Notes: generated from the sequence alone by a model not told the origin. 64,000 nucleotides of DNA from Gilliamella mensalis (GCF_900103085.1 NZ_FMWR01000010.1:62001-126000), one strand, 5' to 3'. Numbered from the stretch's first letter, positions 9,360-19,592 are shown. Numbers and translations are program-made.

Positions 9360-10523
9360 TTAGCTGCGCATTTTGAAATATCGCAACGTTTTCATTTTTC
9401 TAAATACTCTTCTAACTTTTCCTTCACGTAATGCTGATACAAATATACCAAGTGTACTATATATTACGCCAAGTAAAAGTATCATCAATATGTTCAGCCA
9501 GTTATCCGATAAGCTTAGCCCCATTTGATTCACACCTGCAATCATATTGGTTGCCCAAGTTGAAGGTAGAGAATAAGAAACACATCGCACCCATACAGGC
9601 ATAGCACTGAGTGGCCAAATAGTTCCTGAAAGGTAGAAAACCGGCGTGGTTAAAAATGCCAATGTAAGGTATATCATCTCTGTACGGCGTAAACATTCAG
9701 TGAGTAATTTACTTAAGCCCAGCGCACCAAGCAATAGTGGAAATGTCATGATAAGTATTTCTGGAATACTGGCCAATTGCCGATAGCCAAGTACCCAAGG
9801 CCATAACCCAAATAGCACAATAGATAAAAATAACCAAATAGGTAATAACCCACATAAGCTGCCAAACATGACAATTTTAGGTGGTTTGCCTTGGGGTAGC
9901 GAATTGAGGGTGATATTAGTACGCGTTGAAGCAATTAAAAAAGAGTGCTGCAACAACATCACTAATAACCCAGGAAAGGTAATTGCAGCAAAACTGATAC
10001 CTGCATTATAAAGGGGTTCGGTTTGACTTTTAATAGGTGATAAAATGATATTGATCTGTTCTTCTGAAAATCCATTATTACGCATTATTTTGGTATTATA
10101 TTCAGTTAATATCTGCTGATAAATCCCTTTTATATCAACTTGTATTAGACCATTAGCTAGGCGACTTGAAGCATCACCATATGCAGGAATGGTAACTTCC
10201 TGTCCGCTTATTAAACGTTTTTCAAAATCTCTAGGAATAGTTATCACAGCAAAAATTTTGCGATGATTGATATCATCATAAGCTTGTAGTGAGCTTTCGT
10301 AGATAATTGTATCAATTTTTGAGCTGGTTTCTAAAGAGCGGATTAAACCACGGCTGGTTGGGGTATGATCTTGATCCACAATAGCTACCGGTAAATTGGT
10401 GATGGTGCCATTGATATAAACAAGACTCATTAATGACACAGACAATAGCAACAATAACCACATTGGTCGCCCTAACAAAAGGAAAAATATTCTTATAAAT
10501 GAAGACCAAAAAATCTTAATCAT
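9360..10523 (-). CDS. ABC-2 type export permease, second of a pair
   Basis: The 387-residue protein is an inner-membrane permease of the YhhJ/YbhR kind. It has one N-terminal membrane helix (about 10-37), a large extracytoplasmic domain (about 40-170: VAIVDQDHTPTSRGLIRSL, then ITIPRDFEKRLISGQ) and five C-terminal helices (about 175-370). GTIWPLSAMPVWVRCVSYSLPSTW is typical of the family. It starts 14 bases after the first permease, behind a GAGGG site. The operon is hlyD-like gene, permease, permease. No ATP-binding gene is seen on either side. The substrate is unknown; drug or toxic-compound export is inference. Confidence 0.85.
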   Translation of the reverse strand: MIKIFWSSFIRIFFLLLGRPMWLLLLLSVSLMSLVYINGTITNLPVAIVDQDHTPTSRGLIRSLETSSKIDTIIYESSLQAYDDINHRKIFAVITIPRDFEKRLISGQEVTIPAYGDASSRLANGLIQVDIKGIYQQILTEYNTKIMRNNGFSEEQINIILSPIKSQTEPLYNAGISFAAITFPGLLVMLLQHSFLIASTRTNITLNSLPQGKPPKIVMFGSLCGLLPIWLFLSIVLFGLWPWVLGYRQLASIPEILIMTFPLLLGALGLSKLLTECLRRTEMIYLTLAFLTTPVFYLSGTIWPLSAMPVWVRCVSYSLPSTWATNMIAGVNQMGLSLSDNWLNILMILLLGVIYSTLGIFVSALREGKVRRVFRKMKTLRYFKMRS

Positions 10524-10537
10524 CTAAATCTACCCTC

Positions 10538-11659
10538 TCACTGTGAATGCAAACGCCTTACTAAGCGCTTTCTGACTAGCAAGGTAATAATTATTGGATA
10601 GATCATTAAAATACCACAAGTTTTTAACACCGAAAAATAGCTAGAATGACGTAAAAACAGATCGAACAGTTTATTTAGTGCATAAGTTAATGGCTCAAGA
10701 GAAGAAATAAACCTAGCAATCCATGGCATAGATAGTTCAGGCACAACAACACCAGAATAAGTTAATGCAAGCCCAACTAAAAGACCTATATAGGTATAAG
10801 CATTAATGGGGGTTTTAGTAAATGTGTATAGTAAAATACCAATGCTTTGTGCAGCAATAACATAGAAAAATACCACCGTCATCATGGCAAAAGGGGAACC
10901 CGATACACGCGCATTAGAAAACAAAACGAGCATGGCAATTTCAAAAATAAGCAGCATGGTAAACCAAATTGTATAAGGTGCTAATTTTCCTAAAACAAAA
11001 GGGTAATTAGCACGCGTTCGCTTTGGTAATTGCGCTAAAATATGAATTGTTGTAGTTACAACAAATAACTGCAATAAATGTACTACCGCTGAAAATTGTT
11101 GGAAGTACATAGAGTTACCACTGGCATTAAATAAACCATCATAATTAAAATTCACTTTAGCCAATGGTGGAACCGGCATGCCAATGCTTGTCGCCATGGT
11201 GGTGCGATATTGCGTATTAAGTGTTGCTATCAACCCTGAATAATCCATGATCGAATATAAACCAGCACTATAATATAAAGCATTATAGTAAAGCATTGGC
11301 GTTGGTTGGCGACCTGATAATACATCCGCTTCAAAATTAGGTGGAATATAAAGCAACGCATAAATTTTCGCTTTTTGTACATCACGCTCAGCATCTAAAA
11401 GTTGGTCGTTATAATTGATAAGATCCGCATGCGCTGCAGCATTGAGATTACGAACAATTTCACGCGACAACGTACTCTTATCGTGGTCAATATAGCCTAC
11501 TGGCAAATCTAACAATACACCTCGATAGAAGATGCTACTAATTAGAAAAAAAATAATTAGTGGCATAATCCACATTAACCAATGAAATGTAAATCGCCTA
11601 AAAATTTGCGGTATTTCATCATTAAATGCATCTTTAAAACGGTGCCAGAAATCTAACAT
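10538..11659 (-). CDS. ABC-2 type export permease, first of a pair
   Basis: This 373-residue protein has the same architecture as its neighbour: one N-terminal helix (about 20-45), an extracytoplasmic domain with VGYIDHDKSTLSREIVRNL and LLYIPPNFEADVLSGRQP, then a five-helix C-terminal half. The start is taken at 11659, where ATG shares one base with the stop of the upstream adaptor gene (TAATG), implying translational coupling. An in-frame ATG six codons upstream is possible. The pair probably forms a heterodimeric channel. An energy source is not encoded here. Confidence 0.85.
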   Translation of the reverse strand: MLDFWHRFKDAFNDEIPQIFRRFTFHWLMWIMPLIIFFLISSIFYRGVLLDLPVGYIDHDKSTLSREIVRNLNAAAHADLINYNDQLLDAERDVQKAKIYALLYIPPNFEADVLSGRQPTPMLYYNALYYSAGLYSIMDYSGLIATLNTQYRTTMATSIGMPVPPLAKVNFNYDGLFNASGNSMYFQQFSAVVHLLQLFVVTTTIHILAQLPKRTRANYPFVLGKLAPYTIWFTMLLIFEIAMLVLFSNARVSGSPFAMMTVVFFYVIAAQSIGILLYTFTKTPINAYTYIGLLVGLALTYSGVVVPELSMPWIARFISSLEPLTYALNKLFDLFLRHSSYFSVLKTCGILMIYPIIITLLVRKRLVRRLHSQ

Positions 11660-12630
11660 TATTGGTCCAACTTCCATAATGTGCTCATACCAGCACGTAA
11701 GCCTTTAACCGGTGCAACAGGATAAAGCCTTACTTCAAAAGTTTTCAAATCAAAATCCCCTGTTGCCCTTGTTGCGCGTTTCGTTGCATAATCGCCCATT
11801 GGTGCTATATAACGAATTTCAGCTTCAACCTCTTTTTGATTAAGCGCGGGCACTTCAAGCGTAATGTGATCGCCTTTACGAATATTAGACATAATATCTT
11901 CACGTAGGTTAAACACAAAGTAAGCTTGAGGGAGTTGAATCACAGTTAATAATGGGCTATTAGCATTAAATAATTCACCTACTTCAGCAGGAATAGATCC
12001 TATTTCACCAGCGACTTGCGCTTTAACTTGTAAATCATCATATTGTATTTGTAGCTGTTTAAGTTGTTCCTCAACTTCTTCTAATTTGGCTGCATAAATT
12101 GCACGTTGTTCAACTCGATCACCATTTTTAGCTTGGTCTAAATTAGCTTGCGCTGATTGAACCTGTTGAAAGGCTGAATCTCGTGTTTTTAAAGCATTAT
12201 CTAAAATTGATTGAGAAACATAACCTTTGGCCGAAATAGTTTTGTTACGATCATATTCTTTGGAAGCATTATCATACGTTACTTTTGCTTGCTCTAAAAT
12301 TGCTTCGTAATAACGAATGCTTTCTTCACGTGTTCCATGATCTGAAAGTGCTAATTGTGCTTTTGCTTGGTCTCGCGCAGCTTCAGCAGCTTTAACCTGA
12401 GCTAAGAGTTCTGGGCTATCGAGTGTAATAAGGACATCATTAGGTTTAACATCATCTCCACGACGGACATGGATGACTTGTACTCGACCTTTGGCTTTAG
12501 AGGCAACACTAACATTTGGTGCATCAACTTCACCTTGTAGGATAAGTTGACTGTTATGTGAGCGAATTAAGATCGTCATTGATATTAAAATAACGATTAA
12601 CGCAATACTAGTAAAAATTTTTTTGTTCAT
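11659..12630 (-). CDS. HlyD-family membrane fusion (adaptor) protein
   Basis: The product is a periplasmic adaptor linking an inner-membrane exporter to the outer membrane. It has one N-terminal anchor helix (about 1-22), a lipoyl/barrel-sandwich part (VDAPNVSVASKAKGRV...), a long coiled-coil hairpin (about 70-200, rich in Ala, Gln, Lys and Glu) and a beta-barrel end (ITLEVPALNQKEVEAEI). The start at 12630 (323 residues) puts the anchor at the N-terminus; an in-frame ATG at 12729 would add 33 residues of poor signal character. No clear ribosome site is seen for either. E. coli YhiI is the nearest arrangement, but the ATPase RbbA is absent. Confidence 0.85.
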   Translation of the reverse strand: MNKKIFTSIALIVILISMTILIRSHNSQLILQGEVDAPNVSVASKAKGRVQVIHVRRGDDVKPNDVLITLDSPELLAQVKAAEAARDQAKAQLALSDHGTREESIRYYEAILEQAKVTYDNASKEYDRNKTISAKGYVSQSILDNALKTRDSAFQQVQSAQANLDQAKNGDRVEQRAIYAAKLEEVEEQLKQLQIQYDDLQVKAQVAGEIGSIPAEVGELFNANSPLLTVIQLPQAYFVFNLREDIMSNIRKGDHITLEVPALNQKEVEAEIRYIAPMGDYATKRATRATGDFDLKTFEVRLYPVAPVKGLRAGMSTLWKLDQ

Positions 12631-12981
12631 AAAATTTTGTATAGAGTGGTAGTAAAGAGATAAGACATAGAGAATTAAATTTATTATATGCTTGGTCAAA
12701 TAAACATACGTAAATTTTCGTCTCCGCATTGCACGAAAAGTGCTTTATTTTTACTGCTAATGCCAATTTAATTTAAAAATCATACAATATCAATACTAAT
12801 TTACTATTACAGCAAGTAATCGCTGTAAGTCAGCTTTCTATACTTGATTAAGATAATTTTTAATGATTACAAACCACCACTTTAATAGATTTTATATATA
12901 AATGATATCAGTCAAAAGAAATAGATAAAAACCTAGTTATTTAGTATGATATTTTTAAAGAAAATGATAAGGCATTAATAT
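12631..12981. other. Intergenic region between the exporter operon and ndh
   Basis: The 351-base AT-rich stretch between divergent genes should hold both promoters. I see no clear sigma-70 pair, operator or RNA. An open frame extends the adaptor gene upstream to 12729. Confidence 0.5.
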
Positions 12982-14271
12982 ATGAAAAAAATAGTTATTA
13001 TTGGTGGTGGTGCTGGGGGATTAGAACTAGCAACAGACCTTGGTGATAAACTAGGCAAAGGTGACCAAGCCGAAATTACGCTGATTGATAAAAACAGTTA
13101 TCACTTATGGAAACCACTATTACACGAAGTTGCCACAGGCGTTTTAAACGAACAAGCGGATAAAATCGATTATGCTGCACAAGGGCAACAACACAATTTC
13201 CAATTTAATCAAGGTACTTTTACTAATCTTAATCGTGAAGAAAAACAAGTTATTATTGAAAACTTAAATCACGAGTCTGTTTCTATTCCATATGATATTT
13301 TAGTTATGGCAATAGGCAGTACTTCAAACGATTTTGGTACGCCTGGTGTTAAAGAACATTGTATCTTTTTAGATGACCAAAATGCTGCAATTCGTTTACG
13401 TGAAACACTTATTGCAAAATTTGCTAGTTTTTGTTCAATTATTGATAAACATGAAGCAACTAATGAAGATAAGATTCGTATTGCTATTGTTGGTGGTGGC
13501 GCAACTGGAGTTGAATTAGCTTCCGAATTACCTCATATGGTTGAAACATTTGGTGCTTGTGGCCAAAATAAAATGTGTTCAGATGTATTGGATATATCGG
13601 TTATTGAAGCAACTGATCGTATTTTACCAGCATTACCTGAAAAAACAGCATTAGGTATTACCGAAACATTACAAAAACGTGGTATTCATGTGTTAACCAA
13701 AACCATGATAACTAAAGCGGAAAGTGATGGCTTTTATCCAAAAGAAGGCGATACCATCAACGCAGATATTATGATCTGGACTGCTGGTGTAAAAGCACCT
13801 GACTATCTAAAAGATATTGCTGGTTTAGAATCAAGTCGTTCTAATCAACTTGTTGTTAAACCGACGCTACAAACAACACGCGATGATAATATTTTTGTTA
13901 TTGGTGATTGTGCTTACGCGATGCAAAACAGCGGACGAGCAGCTCCCGCTACAGCACAAGCTGCACATCAGATGGCAAAAATCTGTTTTGAAAATATTGT
14001 TAACATGTTAAATAATAAGTCAATGAAATCGTTTAATTATACCGATAATGGAACGATTATTTCCCTGCATGATACAGCACAAGGTGTGGTTAAAATTGCA
14101 GGAAAACGAGAAATGAATGTTAAAGGATTTTTTGCTTTAACTATTCATCGCCTATTGTATCGTATGCATCAAGCAAGCTTATTGGGTATTTTCAAAACAA
14201 TCCGATTTGCTAAAGCTAGCAAAGAAATGTACAAAAGTAAATTTGCATCTATCTTTACTCATCAAGATTAG
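12982..14271 (+). CDS. ndh: Type II NADH dehydrogenase (NADH:quinone oxidoreductase)
   Basis: This single-subunit flavoenzyme passes electrons from NADH to quinone without pumping protons, on the inner face of the membrane. The 429 residues match the family. The FAD-binding GGGAGG is at 8-13, and the NADH-binding Rossmann motif GGGATG is at 171-176. WTAGVKAPD and FVIGDCA come near residues 270 and 308, and the C-terminal amphipathic part binds the membrane. It stands alone between divergent genes and ends in an 11-base-stem hairpin. Confidence 0.97.
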   Translation: MKKIVIIGGGAGGLELATDLGDKLGKGDQAEITLIDKNSYHLWKPLLHEVATGVLNEQADKIDYAAQGQQHNFQFNQGTFTNLNREEKQVIIENLNHESVSIPYDILVMAIGSTSNDFGTPGVKEHCIFLDDQNAAIRLRETLIAKFASFCSIIDKHEATNEDKIRIAIVGGGATGVELASELPHMVETFGACGQNKMCSDVLDISVIEATDRILPALPEKTALGITETLQKRGIHVLTKTMITKAESDGFYPKEGDTINADIMIWTAGVKAPDYLKDIAGLESSRSNQLVVKPTLQTTRDDNIFVIGDCAYAMQNSGRAAPATAQAAHQMAKICFENIVNMLNNKSMKSFNYTDNGTIISLHDTAQGVVKIAGKREMNVKGFFALTIHRLLYRMHQASLLGIFKTIRFAKASKEMYKSKFASIFTHQD

Positions 14272-14644
14272 GTTCTTCTCCTTTTGTTTGATAGCTACTT
14301 ACAAAATACCTTTGATAAGTAGCTATTTATTCAAAATAGGTATAGCATTATTGATGTATATACGTTTTGTTTTAGTGTCTATGCTGTTTTTAATTCACTT
14401 TAATTAGTTTTAATTAGTATTGCTAGCTATAAACATTTTTCCATCTTCACAATCAGAATAAAACCTCGCTACTAAACAAACAATAAACTCGCCATGCAGC
14501 CATATGGATATTATTTTTATTAAAAATAGAAAACGTTACGATAATAAGATGCCTTTATTAAGAAATAGTTGTTTTATCACTTTCTATGTATAATTCACCA
14601 TAGCTGATAACGGTTGATAAGCAATGGTAGGATTAAAGCTAGTA
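14272..14644. other. Intergenic region between ndh and rnhB
   Basis: The 373 bases between convergent genes hold the ndh hairpin (14291-14326). The remainder is AT-rich and I see no convincing gene, RNA or repeat. Short open frames here have no start context or family features. Confidence 0.5.
14291..14326 (+). terminator. Hairpin after ndh
   Basis: ATAGCTACTTA and TAAGTAGCTAT are perfect 11-base arms around a 14-base loop, 19 bases after the ndh stop. The following TTATTC is only weakly U-rich. Confidence 0.6.
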
Positions 14645-15238
14645 TTAAAATAACGCTAAATTCTTAACTGGTGCAAAGCTTTTACGATATAGATGATTAA
14701 TACCGTGTTGTTCGATTGCCGCTAAATGCGCTTTAGTCGGATAACCTTTATGCTTAGCAAGACCATATTGTGGATACAACTTATCCAGCTCAACCATTTC
14801 ACGATCACGTGTAACTTTAGCCAAAATTGAAGCAGCGCTAATCTCTGCTACCAATAAATCGCCTTTAATGACCGCTTGAGTTTGAATACCAAAATCAGGG
14901 CAACGATTACCATCGACTAATACAAAATTGGGTTTAATAGATAAACCTGATACAGCACGCTGCATTGCTAGCATAGTGGCATGTAATATGTTTAATTTAT
15001 CTATTTCATCCACTGAAGCGCGGGCAATATTCCACGCTAAAGCATCCTGTTTGATTATATCAAATAGCTGTTCTCGTTTTTTTTCAGTCAGTTTTTTAGA
15101 GTCAGTTAAGCCTTTAATTGGCTTGTTAGGATCTAAAATAACCGCAGCAGTGACCACATCACCACACAGTGGACCACGTCCTACTTCATCGACGCCTGCA
15201 ATAAGTGTTATATCTGGATAAGTAAAGTCTAACAACAA
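14645..15238 (-). CDS. rnhB: Ribonuclease HII
   Basis: RNase HII cuts RNA in RNA-DNA hybrids and removes single ribonucleotides from DNA. The 197-residue protein has the acidic site residues Asp17-Glu18 ([12 protein letters not shown]), Asp109 (LVDGNRCPD) and Asp145 (KVTRDREM). It is the last gene of fabZ-lpxA-lpxB-rnhB and overlaps the lpxB 3' end by 10 bases. In E. coli dnaE follows; here the block ends. Confidence 0.97.
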   Translation of the reverse strand: MLLDFTYPDITLIAGVDEVGRGPLCGDVVTAAVILDPNKPIKGLTDSKKLTEKKREQLFDIIKQDALAWNIARASVDEIDKLNILHATMLAMQRAVSGLSIKPNFVLVDGNRCPDFGIQTQAVIKGDLLVAEISAASILAKVTRDREMVELDKLYPQYGLAKHKGYPTKAHLAAIEQHGINHLYRKSFAPVKNLALF

Positions 15239-16383
15239 TGTACATCCTCTAATACATCAAGTACTGCTTTAGCCGCTTGTTCATCGGCATTACAACGGAT
15301 TTGTTTATGCAAAGATAAAAATGTCTGTTTTAGCTCAGAATTATCACCTTCTAACAAGGGAATAATGTGATTGGCGATATTTTCAGGTGTGCAATCTTGC
15401 TGTAATAACTCTGGAACCAAGGCTTTACCAGTTAAAATGTTAGGTAATGAGACATAAGGTGTTTTAATTAATTTTTTAGCAAGCCAAAAAGTTAAAGGTT
15501 TCATCTTATAACCTACAACCATAGGACATTTGGCTAACATACATTCTAGTGCCACAGTACCGGAGGCTAAAATTGCAGCATCACTGGCAATCATTGCTTC
15601 ACGGGCATGACCATCTAATAATTGTATGTCAAGTTGTGGGGCAACTTCTGCTTTAATCTGTTCAAACTCTTTTCGTCTTTTTTCATTCACTAATGGCACA
15701 ACAATATGTAAATTAGGATAACGTTGACGTAATAGTTGCGCAGCCGCTAAAAAAGGAGCTGATAGTAATGTCACTTCAGCATGACGACTACCCGGTAATA
15801 ATGCTAAACAGGGGCAACCAGTCGGAACACCTAATAACTGACGCATCGCTATTTGATCGGGAATAAGGGGAATGTCATCCGCCATTTTATGACCAATAAA
15901 GCGGCAAGGCACATCAAATTTATCATAAAATGTTTTTTCAAACGGTAAAAAAGCTAAAATAAGATTGGTATTACGTTTAATTTTGAAAACCCGTTTTTGC
16001 TTCCAAGCCCAAACAGAGGGGCTAACATAATGAATGGTTTTAATTCCCGCTTGCTTTAGCTTACCCTCTAGGGAAAGATTAAAATCAGGTGCATCAATAC
16101 CAATAAATATATCGGGTTTAAGTTCAATTAAACGTTTAGTGATATCCCGGCGAATAGATAAAATACGGCGTAATCGTCCCAATACTTCAACAATGCCCAT
16201 AACCGATAATTCATCCATTTCATACCAAGCCCTACAACCTTCGGCTTGCATTTTTGGACCAGCTATACCAACAAATTTAATATTGGGATGATAATTTTTT
16301 AGCGCACAAATTAATCCTGCGCCAAGAATGTCACCAGAGGTTTCTCCAGCGACTAAGGCAATGGTTAATGGTTTATTGGTCAT
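15229..16383 (-). CDS. lpxB: Lipid-A-disaccharide synthase
   Basis: LpxB joins UDP-2,3-diacylglucosamine with lipid X to form the lipid A disaccharide at the inner membrane. The 384-residue protein has [14 protein letters not shown] near residues 12-25, [11 protein letters not shown] near 120, [10 protein letters not shown] near 196 and [11 protein letters not shown] near 273. It overlaps the lpxA stop by one base and rnhB by 10, so the block is translated as a coupled operon. Confidence 0.98.
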   Translation of the reverse strand: MTNKPLTIALVAGETSGDILGAGLICALKNYHPNIKFVGIAGPKMQAEGCRAWYEMDELSVMGIVEVLGRLRRILSIRRDITKRLIELKPDIFIGIDAPDFNLSLEGKLKQAGIKTIHYVSPSVWAWKQKRVFKIKRNTNLILAFLPFEKTFYDKFDVPCRFIGHKMADDIPLIPDQIAMRQLLGVPTGCPCLALLPGSRHAEVTLLSAPFLAAAQLLRQRYPNLHIVVPLVNEKRRKEFEQIKAEVAPQLDIQLLDGHAREAMIASDAAILASGTVALECMLAKCPMVVGYKMKPLTFWLAKKLIKTPYVSLPNILTGKALVPELLQQDCTPENIANHIIPLLEGDNSELKQTFLSLHKQIRCNADEQAAKAVLDVLEDVHCC

Positions 16384-17162
16384 TAACGAATAATGCCACG
16401 CGTTGAGCGTGCAAAAAAGTCAACAAAGAGTTGTACTTCAGGATATTGTTGGGCAAGGGTTGCAATTTCAACTTTGGCTTCGTCTAACATTAAGCCATTT
16501 CGATAAAGAATTTTATAGCTATTACGAATCGCCTGTAAGGCATCTTTACTAAACCCTCTGCGTTTTAAGCCTTCGTAATTCACGCCATGCGGTGTTGCAT
16601 GATTACCTTGAGCAATAACATAAGGTGGAACGTCTTGCGCAACGCCAGAACAACCACCGACCATTACATGTGATCCAATCACACAAAATTGATGAACAGC
16701 TGTCATACCACCTATAATGACATAATCGTCTAATTGAACATGCCCACCTAAAGTAGCATTATTTGCTAAAATACAGTGATTACCAATATGACAATCGTGC
16801 GCAACGTGCGCATTGATCATCAATAAATTATCACTACCAATACGAGTTAATTCACCACCTTGAACCGTACCACGGTGAATAGTTACGCTTTCGCGAATCA
16901 TATTACGATCGCCGATTTCAGTGCGCGTTGGTTCTCCACGATATTTTAAATCTTGGTTTACTTCACCAATTGAGACAAATTGATAAATTTGGTTATCTTT
17001 ACCAATTTTGGTGTGACCATTGATGACAACGTGTGATTTTAAAAATGTTCCGTCACCAATTTCAACATTTTCACCAATAAAACAAAAAGGACCAATTTTG
17101 ACGTTATCGCCGATTTTAGCACCTTTTTCAATGACTGAACTTGGATGTATTTCTGTTGCCAT
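16383..17162 (-). CDS. lpxA: UDP-N-acetylglucosamine O-acyltransferase
   Basis: LpxA performs the first lipid A step, moving a hydroxyacyl chain from ACP to UDP-GlcNAc. The N-terminal two thirds (about 1-190) are hexapeptide repeats of a left-handed beta helix, with the catalytic-region [12 protein letters not shown] near 118-129. The C-terminal helical part runs to residue 259. Length and order after fabZ are as in E. coli; lpxD is not upstream in this window. Confidence 0.98.
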   Translation of the reverse strand: MATEIHPSSVIEKGAKIGDNVKIGPFCFIGENVEIGDGTFLKSHVVINGHTKIGKDNQIYQFVSIGEVNQDLKYRGEPTRTEIGDRNMIRESVTIHRGTVQGGELTRIGSDNLLMINAHVAHDCHIGNHCILANNATLGGHVQLDDYVIIGGMTAVHQFCVIGSHVMVGGCSGVAQDVPPYVIAQGNHATPHGVNYEGLKRRGFSKDALQAIRNSYKILYRNGLMLDEAKVEIATLAQQYPEVQLFVDFFARSTRGIIR

Positions 17163-17205
17163 AGTATTTCCTTAAAACAATTTGGAATATGTAAAATACC
17201 AAATG

Positions 17206-17652
17206 TTATTTACGAGCACACATCATTTCAGCTTCGCAAACTAACTTGCCATCAACGGTTGCAATACCATGGAATAGCGCAATGCCACGACGCTCTTTAA
17301 TATATTCAACATCCAACACAAGTTGATCACCAGGTACAACAGGACGTTTAAAACGTGCTTTGTCAATTGAAGCGAAATAATAAAGTTGCCCAGGAGATAA
17401 CTCTTCAATGCTTTTAAATGCTAAAATTCCTGTAGCTTGTGCCATTGCTTCTAAAATTAATACACCTGGGAAAATCGGTTTATTAGGGAAGTGCCCCTGA
17501 AAGAATGGTTCATTTACAGTAACATTTTTTATCGCTTTTAATGTTTTACCTTTTTCATAACTAAGCACGCGATCAACCATTAAAAATGGATAACGATGGG
17601 GTAATAAACTGATAATTTCTTCAATATCAAGGGCATTAAGTTCGGTAGTCAA
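17206..17652 (-). CDS. fabZ: 3-hydroxyacyl-ACP dehydratase FabZ
   Basis: FabZ dehydrates beta-hydroxyacyl-ACP in fatty acid synthesis and competes with LpxA for hydroxymyristoyl-ACP. The 148-residue hot-dog fold protein has catalytic His54 ([11 protein letters not shown]) and Glu68 (LILEAMAQ). It leads the block fabZ-lpxA-lpxB-rnhB, 43 bases before lpxA. The upstream 211-base spacer faces fkpA. Confidence 0.98.
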   Translation of the reverse strand: MTTELNALDIEEIISLLPHRYPFLMVDRVLSYEKGKTLKAIKNVTVNEPFFQGHFPNKPIFPGVLILEAMAQATGILAFKSIEELSPGQLYYFASIDKARFKRPVVPGDQLVLDVEYIKERRGIALFHGIATVDGKLVCEAEMMCARK

Positions 17653-17884
17653 AATAGCTATCCTTATACATTATTTGCTATAAATTTTATACATTATAAC
17701 TGAGGATGCATGTTTCACTCAAGGATGATTTAAATAGCCGGTTTTATTTATTCCAAAATATTGATGAAATGTTAAACTAACTTAATTAAATAAATGATTT
17801 ATAAATCACTCTATTATTCAGTGGGAAATCATATATAATAGTTAGAATAATTAGCTACAAAAGTTGACAACACGGAGAAGTATA

Positions 17885-18700
17885 ATGAAATCATTGATTA
17901 AAATGACCTTAGTAAGTAGTGCGATTGTACTAGCATTAGCTGGTTGTGATGATAAAAAGTCATCTGACACTAGTAGTTCCGCAACTAATCAAATCACAAT
18001 TTCAACTGATGCACAAAAAGAAGCTTATGCTTTGGGGTCGTCATTTGCAACATACATGAAGTCAAACTTAGAACAAAATGAAATTAATCCAGACAAAGAA
18101 TATTTAATTAGTGGTTTTAATGAAACATTTCATGATGCATCTCAACTTTCAAAAGATGATGTTAAAAATATCTTAGATGCGTTTGGTAAACGAATTCAAG
18201 AAGAAAGCCAAGCGCGTTTTGAAAAACAAAAAAGCGAAAATACAGCTGCCGGTGACAAATTCCGTGAAGAATTTGCTAAACAAGATGGTGTTAAACAAAC
18301 CAAATCTGGTTTACTTTACCAAATTATTACCGAAGGATCAGGACGTCATCCAACCGCTAAAGATACTGTAATTGTTCATTATTTAGGCACATTAACGGAT
18401 GGACGTAAATTTGATAGTTCTTATGATCGTGGTGAAACCGCTACATTTCCACTTAATGGTGTTATCAAAGGTTGGACAGAAGGAATTCAATTGATCGGCG
18501 TTGGTGGTAAGATTAAATTGGTTGTACCACCTGATTTAGCTTATGGTGATCAAAGTCTTCCAGGGCAACAAGATAAAGCAGGGATCCAACCTGCATCAAC
18601 GTTAGTGTTTGAAGTTGAGTTACTTGGTATTGATGGTGATAAAGCTGAAGAATCAACGCCAGTTCAAAATCAAGAACAATCTGAACAATCAGATAAATAA
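17885..18700 (+). CDS. fkpA: FKBP-type peptidyl-prolyl isomerase, predicted lipoprotein
   Basis: The protein is an envelope chaperone and proline isomerase. The start is ATG 17885 behind CGGAG (271 residues). An upstream in-frame TTG would put seven polar residues before the signal sequence. Residues 1-20 are a signal peptide ending in the lipobox L18-A19-G20-C21, so a diacylglyceryl-Cys21 lipoprotein is predicted. E. coli FkpA is soluble and periplasmic. Residues 35-130 are the helical dimerisation domain; residues about 145-255 are the FKBP domain (VIVHYLGTLTDGRKFDSSYDRG, GVIKGWTEG, IPPDLAYG-like VVPPDLAYG). A TATAAT at 17834-17839 may be its -10 box. Confidence 0.92.
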   Translation: MKSLIKMTLVSSAIVLALAGCDDKKSSDTSSSATNQITISTDAQKEAYALGSSFATYMKSNLEQNEINPDKEYLISGFNETFHDASQLSKDDVKNILDAFGKRIQEESQARFEKQKSENTAAGDKFREEFAKQDGVKQTKSGLLYQIITEGSGRHPTAKDTVIVHYLGTLTDGRKFDSSYDRGETATFPLNGVIKGWTEGIQLIGVGGKIKLVVPPDLAYGDQSLPGQQDKAGIQPASTLVFEVELLGIDGDKAEESTPVQNQEQSEQSDK

Positions 18701-18701
18701 T

Positions 18702-19070
18702 TTGATTAGTTCACTAAGCTATACACTTGTTGTTATGGGTCCTGCTTATGGGACCCAATCTGCTTATTGTGCGTATCAATTTGCACAAGCCTTACTATCG
18801 AATACTCCTCATACTATTAAGAATATCTTTTTTTATGCCGATGGTGTTTATAATGGCAACCGCTATACCGATCCCGCTAATGATGAATTTAAATTAGTTT
18901 CGGCATGGCAAGAATTATCTCAAAAACACGCTTTTGCGTTAACGGTTTGTGTAGCAGCAGCACAGCGTCGTGGCATTATCGAAAATAACCTAGCTGATCG
19001 TTTTGAATTAACTGGTCTTGGTGAATTGAGTGAATCAATTGCAACCACAGATCGTACTATTCAGTTTTAA
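18702..19070 (+). CDS. tusD: Sulfurtransferase complex subunit TusD
   Basis: TusD takes persulfide sulfur from TusA in the relay that thiolates tRNA wobble uridines (mnm5s2U). The DsrE-fold protein matches E. coli TusD along its length: VVMGPAYGTQSAYCAYQFAQ, FFYADGVYNGNR, and the active cysteine in TVCVAAAQRRG. No ATG fits the N-terminus. The TTG at 18702, directly after the fkpA stop, is the best start (122 residues) but lacks a clear ribosome site; coupling to fkpA translation is likely. tusC follows after 15 bases. Confidence 0.85.
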   Translation: MISSLSYTLVVMGPAYGTQSAYCAYQFAQALLSNTPHTIKNIFFYADGVYNGNRYTDPANDEFKLVSAWQELSQKHAFALTVCVAAAQRRGIIENNLADRFELTGLGELSESIATTDRTIQF

Positions 19071-19085
19071 AGTTAGGGGGGGCAA

Positions 19086-19439
19086 ATGAAAAAAGTAGCA
19101 ATAATTATTAGCTCGCCACCTCATGGAAATGCCAAAGGTCGAGAAGCACTAGATATCGCATTGGCGACCTCAGCTTTTAACCAAATTTCTGTTTTTTTTG
19201 TCAATGATGGTGTATTTCATTTGTTACCTAATCAGCAACCAGATCAAATTTTAATGCGCGATTATATTGCAACTTTTAATATGCTTGAACTTTATGACGT
19301 TGATGATGTATATGTATGTAAATCATCCCTTAAATCAAGAAATCTAACCCAGATATCTCGTAATATCCCAAGTAAAGTGATTGATACGCTATCGATAGCT
19401 CAATTATTAACCACTCAAGATGTAATATTGCGATTCTAA
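19086..19439 (+). CDS. tusC: Sulfurtransferase complex subunit TusC
   Basis: TusC is a structural DsrF-type subunit of the TusBCD complex. The 117-residue protein keeps the family landmarks PPHGNAKGREALD, FFVNDGVFHLLP, RDYIATFNMLELYD and the terminal DVILRF. It starts behind a GGGGGG stretch at 19077-19082. The third gene, tusB, would normally follow at once, but the next 180 bases contain no such frame. Confidence 0.95.
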   Translation: MKKVAIIISSPPHGNAKGREALDIALATSAFNQISVFFVNDGVFHLLPNQQPDQILMRDYIATFNMLELYDVDDVYVCKSSLKSRNLTQISRNIPSKVIDTLSIAQLLTTQDVILRF

Positions 19440-19551
19440 TTTTATACTGCAATATAAAATATCACGCCACAACAAGATTTATATCCAAACAAAATCACTC
19501 AGAAAAACAATTGATTTTATTTAATTTTTTATTTTTTTAAATCAAATAAAT

Positions 19552-19592
19552 AACCCACGCCATTTTTTTTCGATGCTTAAATAGAGTGGGCT
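19552..19592 (-). terminator. Probable terminator of nagE
   Basis: On the minus strand AGCCCAC and GTGGGTT (one G-U pair) pair across a 27-base AT-rich loop. They are followed by ATTTATTTGATTT. The loop is long, so the call is moderate. Confidence 0.45.

Noticed and set aside
14207-14407. 66-codon frame across the end of ndh
   Set aside because: It starts inside ndh, has no ribosome site, and covers the ndh terminator hairpin.
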